A stretch of 64,000 nucleotides of DNA from Paragonimus skrjabini miyazakii (GCA_014338405.1 JTDE01000194.1:165833-229832), one strand, 5' to 3'; counted from the first letter of the stretch, positions 46,516-59,700 are shown. Notes: generated from the sequence alone by a model not told the origin. Numbers and translations: made by a program.

Positions 46516-47955
46516 TAATAATGTTTTTTTTATTGTCCTATACTATCCAACCTAATGAATACTTAGTACTACATAGACCCGAAAATTAATGATGCGATCA
46601 CAGAAAATGCTGACGATTCTTAACGTCCGGAGGCGGAAAACGTTAAAGAATGTTGGAACAAATTGACGATTGATCTGGAAACCTTGAACAGGAACTTTTA
46701 CATCTACGACTAGCAGTCTTGTGAATGAGTAAGTATAATAGCGTTCATGTATTTTTGTATATCTTACAAAAAGATCTATCAAAAAGCAACTTAATCTTAG
46801 CTAACCGTTTCTGTGAACAAACCAAATACTGTCATGACAAGTGTATTTTACAAATGCTTTTGGATAGACTAGTCTAGGCTTCTCTGATGGATATTAAACA
46901 TAGCTGGAGTCAAGGCCGGTAGCAGGAAACTGGCACTGTTGTAATTGGATCTACGGCCTACGAACGTTTAAACGGAACGGAATGACGGTCAGTGAAACGG
47001 CGGATAACGGTACGACGGATAACGGTAATGAGCCACGGAGTACGGAGTATGTGCGGTCAGTTAGTATCTTCCCAGCCAAATCATCCACCAGTCACAACAT
47101 ATTTTCGGGGATTTGGCGAGTTCCGTGAGAGGAAGTCCCGCTGAGGCTGATGTAGGGAACAGCGAACACAGTACTGAATGCTGCAGGGAGGGTATCTGTT
47201 AGATATGTTGAGGTTATTCTGGTACGTTTATCCTCTTTTGTTTGGTATGATATGGCGCGATGAATCCGTTGAGGCACGCTTGGTTTATTTATAGAAAACC
47301 GATCCAAAATTTGCCTTCATTTGTCTTTGCTGTGCACAGTAAACGATCGAGACGAATGTTGTACCGTAACGGCACATAAAGTGTTTGATTTCTTCCTTTT
47401 TATAACTATCATTGCATATCTTTTAAAACTTCCGTCTTCGTACTGTTTGACACGTTCTCACCTTCATCTGCATCCGATTTTTTTAATGAGGTCATTTTTC
47501 CTGTTGACTGGTGTCTGTTTGTGGACGTGTGTTGAATCACACCATTTTGAACTCCTTTGTTACGTAATTTGTTAATCCAGTTGATTCACATTCAAGATGA
47601 GATAGTACCTTTGTTGTAATTTTACTAGACAGTATCGTAAAAATTCCAATTTTCTCGATTGCTTTTTCCGACGATTTTTGAACTTGAAAGATAATCCGGT
47701 TCACCCGACCGTCTGAATAAGCGTTATTGGAATCACCGAGTATGCGTTACTGAGTGAAGTAACCTAAATCGCCAGAAACGATTTTACAGCGTATTTTAAA
47801 GCAAATTTGGAGGCTAAGCCTGACTGTTCGGCCGGTTGTCAGAAGTTGATATGTTAACTCTGTACTCCCTAACTGTAAAAGAGGAAGACTACAACCTGAC
47901 GTGCAAAATTTATTTGTCTATTCCTTATGTTACTGTCTTGTGGTACCTTCTATAG
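46516..47955. other. Intergenic or intronic, nothing firm
   Basis: Contains a short tandem of GGATAACGGTA-like units near 47000-47030. No supported exon. Confidence 0.4.
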
Positions 47956-48027
47956 GACGTGCCGCAAAACAAAGTAACAAACGAATACAACTACATTATT
48001 CAGCCTGAGTTCGGAGTGGAGCTGTAA
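47956..48027 (+). CDS. Possible terminal exon
   Basis: A good acceptor (CTTGTGGTACCTTCTATAG) precedes DVPQNKVTNEYNYIIQPEFG plus VEL and a TAA at 48025-48027. The phase is 0. It would close a plus-strand gene whose earlier exons I cannot place. No family recognised. Confidence 0.35.
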   Translation, partial: DVPQNKVTNEYNYIIQPEFGVEL

Positions 48028-49679
48028 ATTTGGTAAATACCGTAGGAGAAAATTTACGGGTTAGTGACCATAGCGTATACCCACTTCAGAATTACAAGGT
48101 GGTTAACGGGACACACAGATCCCAGACACAGTTAGCAAAAAAAGCAACTACTGAGGCAACCTTATTTTGGTTTTCCTCTCTTGAACCAGGTTAGTAAACG
48201 GTGTTAAGTCAAATTCCTGATTTCGTTTGATCATTATCTTTTATCAGATAGCACCCATGTCTGTCACACTGTACTAAGCCTTATAGTTTGTCCGAGGCAA
48301 CCTGTTGGCAACTGGACTCCATATGGAAGTATCTTCAGTAGTTAACCGTAAGTAGTTTATTTTATGTCTTTTAACGTATTGAATGTTTTTATCCTGCTGA
48401 ACTATATATCGACCCCAATTAACAAGCCGATCAACTAATCAATTTCGTTTTCATTTTCGCGAATGCCTGGTAGCTCATTGGTCAGCGCCTACTGGAATGT
48501 AGAGAACTCTCCATTGAACATGTTATTTCTACTAGGGTAATTGTATACTGCGGTTAGCTTCTGATTGCAACTGCCTAACAAAGCCTTAACCCTACTAGCT
48601 ACATGCTGACGAATGAAGAAATGCAGTAGCCGGCCCAGTACACCCCTTCTTTTACCGGTCTTCTGGACAGAAGCCAGTTCTGTCTGCGTTCAGATATAGA
48701 TTACGTAGACCAGTGGGATGTAGATCACTTGTTGACGGATTGCTTACTTTTCATGTATGAGCATACCGGTGATTGGTCATACTGGTCACAACCTATTTTG
48801 TTCAGGTGGCCACTAGCATGAGTTAATGAGCCAATTAGAAGTCGTTAGCACCGAAATGCGCGGTTTGTACACATTCTCATCCCTCTAACCCACTGTGTCT
48901 TTCCATCTCTCTTACCACGCCCAATTTGGGATTAGTGCCACAGGGGACGAAGAAAAAGTGAACGATAGGTTGTGTTCCTCTACCACTCTGAGGCAGTTCA
49001 GCCAAGTACAATAAATTCCCATGTCGACAACTTGAAACAACTGTCAGTCTTCGTCCACGTGTAACAGGTAGGTCAATGTGATTCTTATTAGGAAGAAAAT
49101 GTTGACCTGTCGTGTAGTTGCTTACCAGTTTTGTGTGACATCAGCTCAACAGATCACCACCGTTTTTTGAATGGTTGCTTGTCATTAAGAAAATTACTAG
49201 TTTTCATTGTCTATTTCACCTACAGAATAGAGTATGTTATTCTCCTGATATCCTTTTCAGTGTATCCATACATCATTGTATGAACTCAGCTAACATATCT
49301 CCATATGGTTCAAATGAATTCTTAACATGAAATCAAAAGTCCTAAATTTAGTACATTGACATCCATAATGTGTTATCAGTTAGACAAAGATAGCTTTTCA
49401 CGGCACTTTCACTGTGTCTAACTTGAAGGCTGAATTTCCTTTTACATTTAAATAGAAGCAATTTTTTTCATGGTATGATTTTTCACATTTTTGTTATGTT
49501 TTATGTATAACAAAAAATCGACAGGTTGATCCTGTTGTCTTTGGTGCACAAACAGATTGATGTTATCGTTACACTCTGCAACTTCATTGGTAGTGAGTAA
49601 GCTTCAAACATAAAAAAACGATCAAAGGAAACAATTCAAAATGTTTCAACTTGCATAGAAAGCTTATTTTTTTTGTCAG
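48028..49679. other. Intronic or intergenic with ambiguous segments
   Basis: Two splice-bounded segments (48287-48347 and 48997-49067) are open in more than one frame and do not fit the phase of the following exons, so neither is called. Confidence 0.35.
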
Positions 49680-49810
49680 GTTAAATGGCAAGAAGAGGAT
49701 TTCGCTTATTTTTTTCTGATAGCAACTATGACATTTGGTTACGATTTTGAACGTTTGTTCATAGCTACAGCGCTTTCTAAAGATCAGTATTCATCGTCAA
49801 CGTCTGTCAG
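49680..49810 (+). CDS. Exon candidate, gene B
   Basis: A very strong acceptor (GCTTATTTTTTTTGTCAG) precedes a frame reading VKWQEEDFAYFFLIATMTFG then YDFERLFIATALSKDQYSSS TSV, ending AG|GTAGAG in phase 2. The next exon candidate (52701-52752) begins with the one base needed. The product has a hydrophobic stretch (FAYFFLIATMTFGY) that could be a buried helix or a membrane segment. No family recognised. Confidence 0.5.
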
Positions 49811-50805
49811 GTAGAGTCTGTAGCTTTGTCTAATTATTGGTGTCAACCACAAGAAACGATAGTGATTTCGACTGATTCTGAGTTATAAACACTCACCACT
49901 TAAGCATCTTCAACCACACCTTATATAACTACTAGTTCTAGGTTATATACTAAGATGTTAACATGATTATACTTAGTTTATACTAACCTTGTAGTAAAAT
50001 ATTTCATTATTCTCTACCGCTTAAGTAAACGAAAACTTTCTTGGCACACTGTGGCTTACGATGAGAGTCGGCTTCAGAACTTGTACTAAACTCGCTCACG
50101 AACCGCTCGTTGAACGGTCCCAAGAGCTTAACGAAGTGTCCACCCAATGTGTACCAAATAGCAACAACAGAGGACCTCCAGAAATCCTGTTTAATGTCAG
50201 TTCATAGCAAAAAGATTGATTAATTATTAAGTGGTCCAAATTTGGAAACTCCGAGCTTTTTGTGCATTTGAGTAGACGACAGGAGTCGTACGCTGCGATG
50301 CAGCAGCTGTTCTGGAAGTCACAGCGGAAGTTCAGGGACTTTACATTAGGAAACCATTAGCCCAATCACTTCAATATTTTTGATTTGCACCAGATGACCT
50401 GATGGACAAAATGCAGAGGTTTATCTCGGACAGCTAACACTAATATCCATCAACAGTGATAGTGTACATCCAAATTGTTTATCATTTCCTAACTTGTGAA
50501 AAGATCCAAGTATAGAAGTCCCGCGCTTCGCTTAGATTCGAAATGGCAGCGGTAACTGCATACACATAAGTGAACTGTACTCCACCAGCATCTTACCACA
50601 AATACTGAGTCAGTTTCTACGTGCTGAGAAGAAAGATCGACTGACAGCTAGTCAAAATGTCGTTCTTCGTTAGTGTTATATTTTTGTACTGAAGCACAAG
50701 CTGTTAATTTCTAACAACTGGTTTGCAGTTAACTGTTCCATCTGATCACTGCTTCCGAGCAACCAATCTTTTATAATATATAAATTAATGATTGCTTGGT
50801 ATGTT

Positions 50806-50865
50806 GTTGCTGTTGCCGTCGTTGTTGTGGTTGTTTTCACTGTTAGTGATGTTGCTGTCATCAGA
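50806..50865. repeat. Degenerate trinucleotide repeat (TTG/GTT)
   Basis: Imperfect GTTGTTGCTGTTGCCGTCGT-like run directly upstream of SINE copy 2. It generates a spurious Val-rich frame. Confidence 0.65.
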
Positions 50866-50892
50866 ATTGATCTGTTATGTGATACGACCAAA

Positions 50893-50996
50893 ACTACTGC
50901 GAGCTCAGCTGGTAGAGCATTTGTCTCGTTTGAGCATGTTGTTTCTGTTGTTGATTCGAATCCAGTCGAAGTTCAGATTTTTGGCAAACGGATCTC
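50893..50996 (+). mobile_element. tRNA-derived SINE, family S, copy 2
   Basis: Best-preserved copy: A box GAGCTCAGCTGGTAGAGC (50901-50918) and B box GATTCGAATCC (50952-50962) at tRNA-like spacing, followed by the family tail CAGTCGAAGTTCAGATTTTT GGCAAACGGATCT. The head looks like a tRNA but the anticodon arm does not pair properly, so it is not a tRNA gene. Confidence 0.7.
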
Positions 50997-51364
50997 TTCT
51001 AAACTACTGCAGTTATCATTCAGACACAGTGTAACTCCACTATCCCTAACCGATAAACCGCAATAAAAAACAACCTTTCCTGTATTATCTTTCTACGAAA
51101 GTCATTACAATATTGACAATCTTTTAGAGTTGAGACGCCTAGTCCGTGACTTTTCCATGGGATGATATCTGACTGAAATACTGTTAGTTGGCAAACTCTT
51201 TGTGGTAACAAACTTACTGTACTTCAACTTCAACCGATAATTATTTGTTAGTGGTTCGACTATGTTTCGCTTACTGGGCTCTGTCATTTCTGATTTTATA
51301 AAGTTGGTCAGGATCGGGTTTACAGAATTGTTCATGTCTTCTAATGCCATAATCGACAACTCAC

Positions 51365-51392
51365 CCCTTCAAGCAACTCGTCTGCATTCAGC
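51365..51392 (-). CDS. Possible minus-strand microexon (28 nt)
   Basis: On the minus strand an excellent acceptor (CTGGTTTGTTTTCTTCACAG) and GGG|GTGAGT donor bound 28 bases reading LNADELLEG after one leading base. It lies in the intron of gene B, on the opposite strand. It may be a genuine microexon of an antisense gene or a pseudoexon. Confidence 0.3.
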
Positions 51393-51912
51393 CTGTGAAG
51401 AAAACAAACCAGTCTTGATCTGCACTGGTTCAAACAAAGTTCATAACTAGTGAATATATTTAAGGTGGTCCACCATTTCACTTGCATCTCGTTCCTTAAC
51501 AAAGGCAATCTAACTTGGGTCAATAAACGACCTCAGAATGTTCGACTTGGATTACTTCAAATAAAACCTGAGCGTAATGCTAGCTGTCAAACTAAGTAAT
51601 TGAATATGACGGTTTTTGGAAAAATGTTAGTGAATACGTAACGTTCTAATTCTCTTTGTTGAGACTTCTCGTAGCTTTCAGCTTGATTTCGGCGAAGCAG
51701 TCACAAGAACTAAGTTATGATTTAGGAATACAACCGCTTGATTGAACTTCTGTGTGGCTCACTGTAAATAGACATTTGTCAGAGTTTACTCCAACCGTTG
51801 GAACATAGTACTTGATACTGCTGGCCGTTATATATTGTTAAAACTGATTGTTGTTCGTAAACATTGAGGTAATATTGTTCTGGTCCTGTTCTATCATTGT
51901 TAACTGCGTCAC

Positions 51913-52007
51913 CTGTCTGGCTGTGAATAACCGTCTAGTAATAGAGGCCAACATAATTGAGAATTTGGAATAGGGTAATGTCAGTTCTTGTAACAAGCTA
52001 GATCGAA
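51913..52007 (-). CDS. Possible minus-strand exon
   Basis: Acceptor-like AACAAACACAG after a pyrimidine-rich stretch, then RSSLLQELTLPYSKFSIMLA and SITRRLFTARQ, ending CAG|GTGACG. Protein-like and helical. Its phase-0 end does not match the one leading base of the minus-strand microexon at 51365-51392 unless another exon intervenes. Confidence 0.3.
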
Positions 52008-52700
52008 CTGTGTTTGTTAAATGGAGTACAAAATAAATGAAATGGTCAAACGGATTAAGTGACAGATAAGAGTAGGTGATATTTTGCATACACGATTAAT
52101 CAAGCACCAGTCTAAACAGTTTGACTAGATTCAACGGACTAAGTATACTGATTATTTGGTGTCTGAATTCGGTTCAACACAAATTCTCTCTGGGCAATGA
52201 AACTGATGATAGGTGTTATCTTCCTTTTGCTGTAAGAGACTGAATCATTACACCCCCGAGACGTTTTAGTGTAGTTACGACGATGACTACAACTTTCTCT
52301 ATCGCCGGTTTCTGAATTGAACTCCAGAGCTTACGTCTTATTTTCTCCTGTTACAACTGATTTTTCTACCGATTATCCTGGCGCACTCATGCTTTTCATG
52401 TCATCTTATACCTGCTGCAGTTTGCAACATTAACCAGTCTTCATGTAATATATGCATTCATTTTTGTAGCACATAACTGGTGTTCCGTAAGGTGTGGTTC
52501 CAATTATAAGCTCGCCGTACAATATATTCCTGGAGATTCAGCCATCTTTTTGAGTCACATTATACACGAACAGAACTGATGCGTTCGACAGAGGCATCCT
52601 ACCCAGAATACATGTTTTTATGACTTGGCCTTTCCACTTGTTGTACAACGACGGTGTTTATGACTCGTGTGTGACGTTTAAAATAAGTTGGTTTGCAGAG

Positions 52701-52752
52701 GTTTGCTGAGTACTATGCTGGACACCCCGCTACATTCGTTACACTAGGAGCA
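52701..52752 (+). CDS. Exon candidate, gene B
   Basis: The acceptor TTGGTTTGCAGAG (AG at 52699-52700, or 52697-52698 with phase 0) precedes FAEYYAGHPATFVTLGA, ending at GTATGT. Taking the second AG, the single leading G completes an Arg codon with the AG left by the exon at 49680-49810. The product is well formed but unrecognised. Confidence 0.45.
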
Positions 52753-53360
52753 GTATGTATGTTTTTGGAAACGGTTCACATGCATCCTTACAAATTTTCC
52801 ATCACAAATACTTATTATGTTGTTTGCGCGTATCACAAACACGTCAACTCGACAGAGTTTTTGAAAAGAGAAAAAACAGCGTGAACCATTTTGATTTCGA
52901 TGCATCCCTCTTCCTCTAATCTACAAACAGTTGGCCTGCGTGATCTTTCAAAACTTCAGTGACTTGGATAAACATGGCAGTTCGATTCAAACGGTCAGTA
53001 TGGACATATAATTTTCGCGTTCAAACCGATATTCCACTTGACAATTGTAGATGAGCCACCTTTTTGTATACCCACCTCTTCTGCTGGGTTCACACATGAT
53101 GAGATGTTTACAGGTAACTGAAGCCAAGTACAAACTGTAAATACCCTCATCGCAATAGTGCTAAGCCCCATTTGGATGGAACCAATTCGGCCGCCAAAAT
53201 GTCTGTCATTTTATGGTTGAGGTGAATCGTAACTTCAACTTGGAAACGAATAGGTCTTTTGCAGTTCACATATAGGTATGTTCTTTCCCTGAGAACCCAT
53301 GTTTATGGAGAAACTATTTGGTTTGAATCTGCTTAATCCCTAAGCTGTTTGCTTTTTTAG

Positions 53361-53483
53361 GATTATAATGATGTCTTTGGTGGCGTTAGCAGAGAGACGA
53401 TTTTTCAAAATCTCAAATTAGTCCCCAGTGATCGTTTTTCCGACGGATTATTTTACAAACTGCAGTCAGCTTACCCCAGTTAG
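53361..53483 (+). CDS. Terminal exon candidate, gene B
   Basis: After a long pyrimidine tract (GCTGTTTGCTTTTTTAG), a phase-0 frame reads DYNDVFGGVSRETIFQNLKL then VPSDRFSDGLFYKLQSAYPS and stops at TAG (53481-53483). The upstream exon at 52752 ends in phase 0, so the set 49680, 52701, 53361 is consistent. The C-terminus looks like part of a globular protein; family not recognised. An overlapping plus frame (53428-53757) is treated as a shadow. Confidence 0.55.
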   Translation, partial: DYNDVFGGVSRETIFQNLKLVPSDRFSDGLFYKLQSAYPS

Positions 53484-56329
53484 TGGCGAAGTATCGACAG
53501 CATTCACTTCTGGATTTGTTTTTCTCTGGGGTGTTGTTCCCTCTGCATTCTCGTTCTCACCCTTTCTAACAATTATATCAGTTCCGGATATGCTGTTATT
53601 ATTAAACTATACAACGGAGATGATACTAAACATCACAAGCTTAGTCAGCCTTACTGAACCATTTTTAAGAACTGTTATAAGCTGTTCAAAGTCCTACAGT
53701 TTATTTTCCCACACCTCTAATGATTACCTGCATATTCAAGTACATAGATTGTACTAACCTTAATTTCTTGTTGCTCTACACTCAAGGAGTTCGTTTGGGT
53801 GGTATTGCCAAGCGATGCATTCGTGTTGTTGAACTTTGCATCATAGACTTACAGTTATATTTATATGTTCAGAACGACTAATTACTTCCCCACTGGATTT
53901 TCACTTCATCTGCCACAAGTCCGAGTTTTTGTTCACTTTTTTTAAACGTCTTCTTCTAAAACCGTTAAAGCATCTGTTACTTTGTACGCGGAATTTACGC
54001 AGATGATACGTTGGGTTTCTTTTTTCACGTCACATTATGACGTAACAATATTAGAGTTTAAACGTCTAACTGACATGACTTGCCATTACAGTTCAGCTCA
54101 CACTGTACGTAGTTCTGTCTCACAGTTAAATACAGGCGGCCAGCCTCATCTCTCTTCTGTTATTCTTCACTTGGTTCGACTCACAACTGTTTCTCGATCA
54201 TCTGCTAAGCTGAATCTGTGGAACATTTTCGCCGGTATTGTTTGATGCTGTCCACTGTCGTTCTTGTTGTGTGATTCATGCTGGTTGTTTGAACTGCTCT
54301 GCACTTGCTCAAGATATCAATATATAAACGAGTTGAAAATTCGCCCCTGAATGTGTGAAATTTAGTAAGTCGGGGACTTTGTGGAATGAAACCAACAGGG
54401 TTTTGGAATACCAGTCACTTAGGTCATAATCAAAGCTTATTGTTTTTCAGGCATGAGGAAATATTCACCAAGAAATATAAATCGCATACGGTACTTCTGC
54501 CGAAGTGACACCGTCCGATGGGCAGAAATATAGCTTTCTAATAAAGTTATTTGTTTATGAAAAAAACCCGATGGGTAGGAGCGTAACACAGTTGTTGCAG
54601 CAGCAGGTTCATCAAGAGCGTCAAAATAGACATGCACTTGTGATCACTACTGGCGTTTGATCAAAACTGCTTTTCGCAACTTTGCAAAGCTTGCGGAAGA
54701 TGTTTCCTGTCAAGTGATCCACACTAGTAGCAAGTCATTATTAGTATTCTTGCAACATACAGTGCATACAGGAAAACAATAATATTGTCCACATGCGATT
54801 TAAGCCAAGTGGTAGAACAGTAATCTCAAACTTGTTAGCGTTGCACCATTCGGCACATATCCTATGGAGGGACAGCTGTATACGAGCTGAGGCACTTATC
54901 TCTAGTCAGGAGCAACATGGTTACAGTTTGAACCCAGAGCCTCTCAGGTAGCAAAACAACAGTGTAACTACCTTTTAACCTGGGATCAAGACAAAATTAC
55001 GCGACGCAATACAAGACATAATATCATGTTTTAGGGAATGTCACACAATCGGTTTACAGTTTCAAGAAACGGAAAAGGGGCCGAACATGCTTTGTTTTCT
55101 TCCGTCTTCCAGGTGGGTCGTCTTTAGTTTATATTGTAACTGCATCATACGTGTGTAATTCCAGGTGTCAACATTTGTCCCGGCGTAAGTCTTACCAAAC
55201 AAACGTCCTTCACATCACTGCATCAAAAATTGCTGAGGTCTGTGTAACGCTAGGTATGGACACTAAAGAAAGCTAGATTGGAGAGCGCTCACTTTTTGCT
55301 AACCGTGAGCGGCTGGCAGTCAACTTTAACTTGTCAGGTTAATGAGCAAAAATCAATCATCATCGGTTTTATGTAAGTTATTGATCCGCCGTGTGCATAC
55401 TGCGTACACAACCGGTGTACAGTTTGCCACCGCTGCCGTATAGTTTGGTCTTAGTAGCAATAAGCTCGTTAAAATCTTTAAAACGTCTAAGGTTTATGGT
55501 TTTCTGAAGTTTTGTTTCTTTAGTTTAGGTACCTAGAGAAAAACATTCAAGCTTCGCTAACGAACTTCTTAGAAATTAATGCTTGTTTCTGGGGGTTCTT
55601 CATGGTAATGCACAAAAAGTAGTGTAGAGTTAACAGTTCCGTTCAACAAATTCCCTTTTCGCAATTTAAGTTTGCGTGTGCAATCGCATGGTGAACACAG
55701 ACTGAGTTTCGTCTAATGCAGAATCAAATGTTTTTTACAGTAGTCTTTATGACCACAATGCAAGGGTCATGGTTTAATTTTGGATTCGATTACCACATCT
55801 TTGGTAAACAGAGATAAAAAACCAGTAAAATAATGTCGGCTCAAACTGGGATGTCGTTGGAATAATACAAGTGTAAATTTGACCTCATCTTATTCACATA
55901 GGGATTGGAACACTGTTCTCACAAAGTTCCATATATTACTAAAACGTACTGGTCAACCATTTATTTTGGAAACCGTGTGGGCATCAAGGGTAAGTAACCA
56001 TTAGAAAGAGAATGGTAGTATGGAAACTCTGCTAGTGAGAAGATGACGGGCTGGTCTAGATCAGACATTTGATAGGTGTTACATTTGCCTACATTGAATA
56101 AAGACCCCATGTCTAAAGCCATAAGGCAGTCCACTACTAACTTCATGCTAGTTCGATTACCATGTCCCTTATCGTGTATTACATTATACTGTTGCTTATC
56201 CTGATGTCCCATTTGTCCATCTGTTAGGCTTAGCACTATAACAAGTAAATTCTGTATTGTTTTGAACTGGAAATGAAGCACTGGCAGTCAGATTAATATC
56301 AGTAGTTGGACACAAATATCGTAACGTCA
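53484..56329. other. Probable 3' UTR and intergenic sequence
   Basis: No supported gene. A possible further tRNA-like repeat at 54790-54955 (GTGGTAGAACA and later GTTTGAACCC) was seen but not confirmed. Confidence 0.4.
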
Positions 56330-56690
56330 GTTGAGAATGCAGGTTTATCATAAATCAACGAACAGTCGAACGGAGTAATATGGACAGATAAACTATGTTC
56401 TGTTTTGGGACAGAAACAGGCAACCGAGTACCACTCACGAGCAGGTGTGGCTGATTGTTTGCACATGCTGATTCAGTCCTGCTTAATGTGAGGTCAGTGG
56501 TAGAGTAGTCAATACGATTGCCTTATGAAAGTTTGACCGGAGTTCTAGTACGGACCGTGGAATGGATATACACTACTGACGAGCTCTAACAAGAACGAAA
56601 CTCGAGTCTAGTGCTTCTTTTGAAAGACGCTGATTGAAAGCTTATGAGGATGTGACAGTTACAATCAATTGTGAATGATGTTCAATTTAC
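56330..56690 (+). mobile_element. Hammerhead-bearing repeat, copy H7
   Basis: Leader (56330-56490, diverged), tRNA-like head (GGTCAGTGGTAGAGTAGTCA onward with a GAGTTCTAGTACGG B-box remnant), hammerhead (56570-56614), then tail to about 56690. The full order matches copy H3, and divergence is higher, so it is an older insertion. Confidence 0.75.
56570..56614 (+). ncRNA. Hammerhead ribozyme, core intact (H7)
   Basis: CTGACGA, GAAA and the GTC cleavage triplet are all kept. Stem I has five of six pairs (ACACTA against TAGTGC) and stem II four of five (GCTCT-AACA-AGAAC). Predicted cleavage follows 56608. Could be weakly active. Confidence 0.7.
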
Positions 56691-56759
56691 AGAAAACTGA
56701 AACGGGGGAACCGACGTTTGTTTATGTCTTCCGGTTGTCCGAAATGATAGACACCCCGC

Positions 56760-56760
56760 C

Positions 56761-56791
<31 letters not shown>

Positions 56792-56792
56792 G
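56760..56792. repeat. (TA)n microsatellite
   Basis: Two blocks of TA repeats separated by one G, about 70 bases after copy H7. Confidence 0.85.
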
Positions 56793-59700
56793 AGGAGGTT
56801 AATATAAACGCCCTTATTTCGAAGTCAATTCTAACAGTAAAAACTTTGGTGCAGCCGTCGTGGAAAACGTATTTCTACAAAGGGACTGTACATCCACATT
56901 GTTACAGAAAGCTGGTTTTTACAAACTGTTTGGAAGAATGAGCTCTTTACTTCTATGACGTGTTCCTCAAATATGAACTCCCGTTAGCACCCTCGTGGTA
57001 CTGATGGAAACGTAAAGTCGCTCCATTTGGCCTACAATTTAGTCTGATGGGTCTAACGAATAGTAAACACAGATACAGAAAAGCAAAGCGGACAGAAAGC
57101 ACGTCAGGAAAATTTGACGAAGCAGTGACTGATTTTGGGTTAGTGTTTTAATCTCCTAGGTTCAGAAGGTGTGACAACAATCACTGGTCATGGAGACTAC
57201 TTGAAACTGACTGTGAACAGTGGTCACTTTCTTCTTCTGAATACTCAGGTGGCCACACATTGCCTCCGAAATAAAATAAATACGGTGTGAAAAACAGTCA
57301 CCACTGCTTGCTGTGAAGAATGACACTAAACAAAAGAGGCTTGTTCTTTTTATGAATGAACTCCAAAAGCAAGACATTTCTGTATAGAGATCATGAATTG
57401 CCATGTTAAACATAAAGGGTTTGCTGTCTACTGAACCATTCAACGTCCATTATTTCATATTTCTGCACCTTTATAAATTACAGATAAACTTACACAGATA
57501 ATTAGTTTGTTGACCCATTTAGAACAATAAGTTTCCGTACACTAACGATAGACCAACCGTAATTTGTTAGATTGTCCAAACATAAATTATATTAGTGTTA
57601 ATTAAAAATATATCACAAATGGCCAGATCGATGGCACGTTACGTATGTTTTGCATCTCTGGTGCCCATGACCCATGGATGTTTTTGGCAGAATGAAATTC
57701 ACGTCTGATAAGTAAAATCTGTTACTGGCAATAACCGTTTGCTTACCGTGGATATATCGGTCACCATTTCACGTGATGAGTGGTGCTGGGGCAAGTAATT
57801 GAACTTCTGTTTTCTCGACCCTTATCATGTTACAGTTTGGATGATGAAACATTATTGAATGTGTACAATTGTATATAATCCCACAGTAGATTGCTCCGCT
57901 TAGTACACGGATCAACATTTACCGTCACTGCTGGTAACTGAATAACACAGCAAGCGAGAATTTGACAAAATCAGAATTCGAACTGCTTTAGCATAAACTG
58001 GTATCTATCCAATTGTCTGATTGACATCTAACAAAACAATGGGTGTCAAATGAGTAAAACGGAATCTTTGACTCTTGACAAGATCTGTACAGCAAATCTT
58101 GTGCGAACTTCATTTGCTGGAAGTTGTGAAACCAGCAACAACTTTAGCGACGCTTCGAATGGAACAGCCGTCATATTTCGTCGAACTATTAGGGTTAAAC
58201 TGCTAAATTTAATGATGAAACCTACCTTACTTTGGATTGCCTGGCGTTAGTTAACTAAGCAACTGAACGATACCTTGTCGGTGATGGTTCGGGGTGCGTA
58301 TTCGATAATCGATTTGGCTGAACTAGCAAGCTGTGATCAAACTAGAAACTCGACAACTTATCCTGTCAAGCTGGAATTAGTTCTACTGTTGGCTGTCCAG
58401 TTCAAAGATCATGAAACGGCAATTTGATAACGAGGCAATGCAACAGGGTGCAGGATCAACACATCAAGAAATTGTTTGTTTCTTTGTGATTTAAAGGAAC
58501 GAAATAGCTGGCTTAAATCCTAGATTTTAAACCAGTTGTGAACCTTTGGAACTTACGACACTACAAGTAGATCGATATGTTGGAGTCTTCCGTTCACTTG
58601 TCGAAGTAAAGAGAGTTCTGATCTAAGAATGTAGGAACATTATTTGTTCTGCTTATACAAGGCTTGTCCGAAGCATTGGATTATGAACTATACATTGGAT
58701 GTACATAAACTGCTTTTATTATGTTGACGGCGCCATGTCTAACTTAGTTGTGATCGAATCGAAAACCGTAAACATATGACAATACTTTAGACACCAAAAA
58801 CTGTAAGAGTGTATAAAACCCCACCGCCTTAGTTTAGTTGAGAGTGAAATTGCCTTTGTCACGGGATGCGTACTACCTCTCAAAACCTGACCCCAGTTAC
58901 AGTAGACTTGATATTCGACAGTGGTCACACTCACATAATCTCATTCAATTTACTGTTTGTAACATACTGCTTTATCCGCAGGGATATAGTATTCATGTTT
59001 TACTGGTCTCAGTCCCTCCGGGTTGTAGTTTGTCAGTCCGATGTGTATCTAGCAAAACACTTTATAAAGTGAAACTTATTGCAAAAGACTAATCGTGTAC
59101 AGTCGTAGTTACAAAGCGTTTTGGTGGTGTGTAGTTGGCACGCACAGTGTGATGGGAAACAGTTTACATAGCTGAAGGGTTAAACTATCTATAATGTACA
59201 AATTTATTTTGATGTTTTCCAGAGACAAACCACTTTTTCTTCTATTTTTGCTGGAAACATTTTCTATTTCTTTCTGAGCTGCTTCGCTTCAAATAAAATG
59301 ACGAAACTATGCTCGAGGTTGTCTTACCCACTAAATTATCTGTTTTGCCTTCACAGTGTTCTTTGCTAACTGACCTCTCTCTCTTTATCCTAATACCCGT
59401 TATTTCTTGATGTATTCACTCATTAAGATGAGTGTTATCGTGGTTATGCTCTCGATTATAAACTGTATTCTGTTGATCGTGAAATTATTCTCCGGACAAT
59501 ATCTGTAATGCGTCCGTATATTAACTGATCGGACAAACCTACCTGGTGGCTTCATGTGACAACCGTTTTTAGTAAGCTGACAGCATTGAGCTTCCGATTC
59601 CCTTTTTGGTCACAGTTATACCTCAACATTTGTTCTGTTACCGCGCACATTTTCCCTGCTGGTTATGTCGACTTCTTGTGAATTATTTGTCCTCCAAGTC

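Noticed and set aside
48287..48347. Splice-bounded 61-base segment
   Set aside because: Open in two frames and out of phase with the following exon candidates; the coding frame cannot be chosen.
48997..49067. Segment with good acceptor and GTAGGT donor
   Set aside because: Its end phase does not fit the exon at 49680, and a second frame is equally plausible.
50893..50965. Possible functional tRNA gene
   Set aside because: Good A and B boxes, but the anticodon arm and acceptor stem do not pair, and the sequence belongs to a dispersed family.
54790..54955. Third tRNA-like repeat
   Set aside because: Box-like motifs are about 110 bases apart and no second copy was found in the window.
55165..55184. 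20-base microexon-like segment before GTAAGT
   Set aside because: Too short, with no neighbouring exon in phase.
58838..59092. 84-codon plus frame
   Set aside because: No motif, no splice context, and a second plus frame overlaps it; treated as chance.
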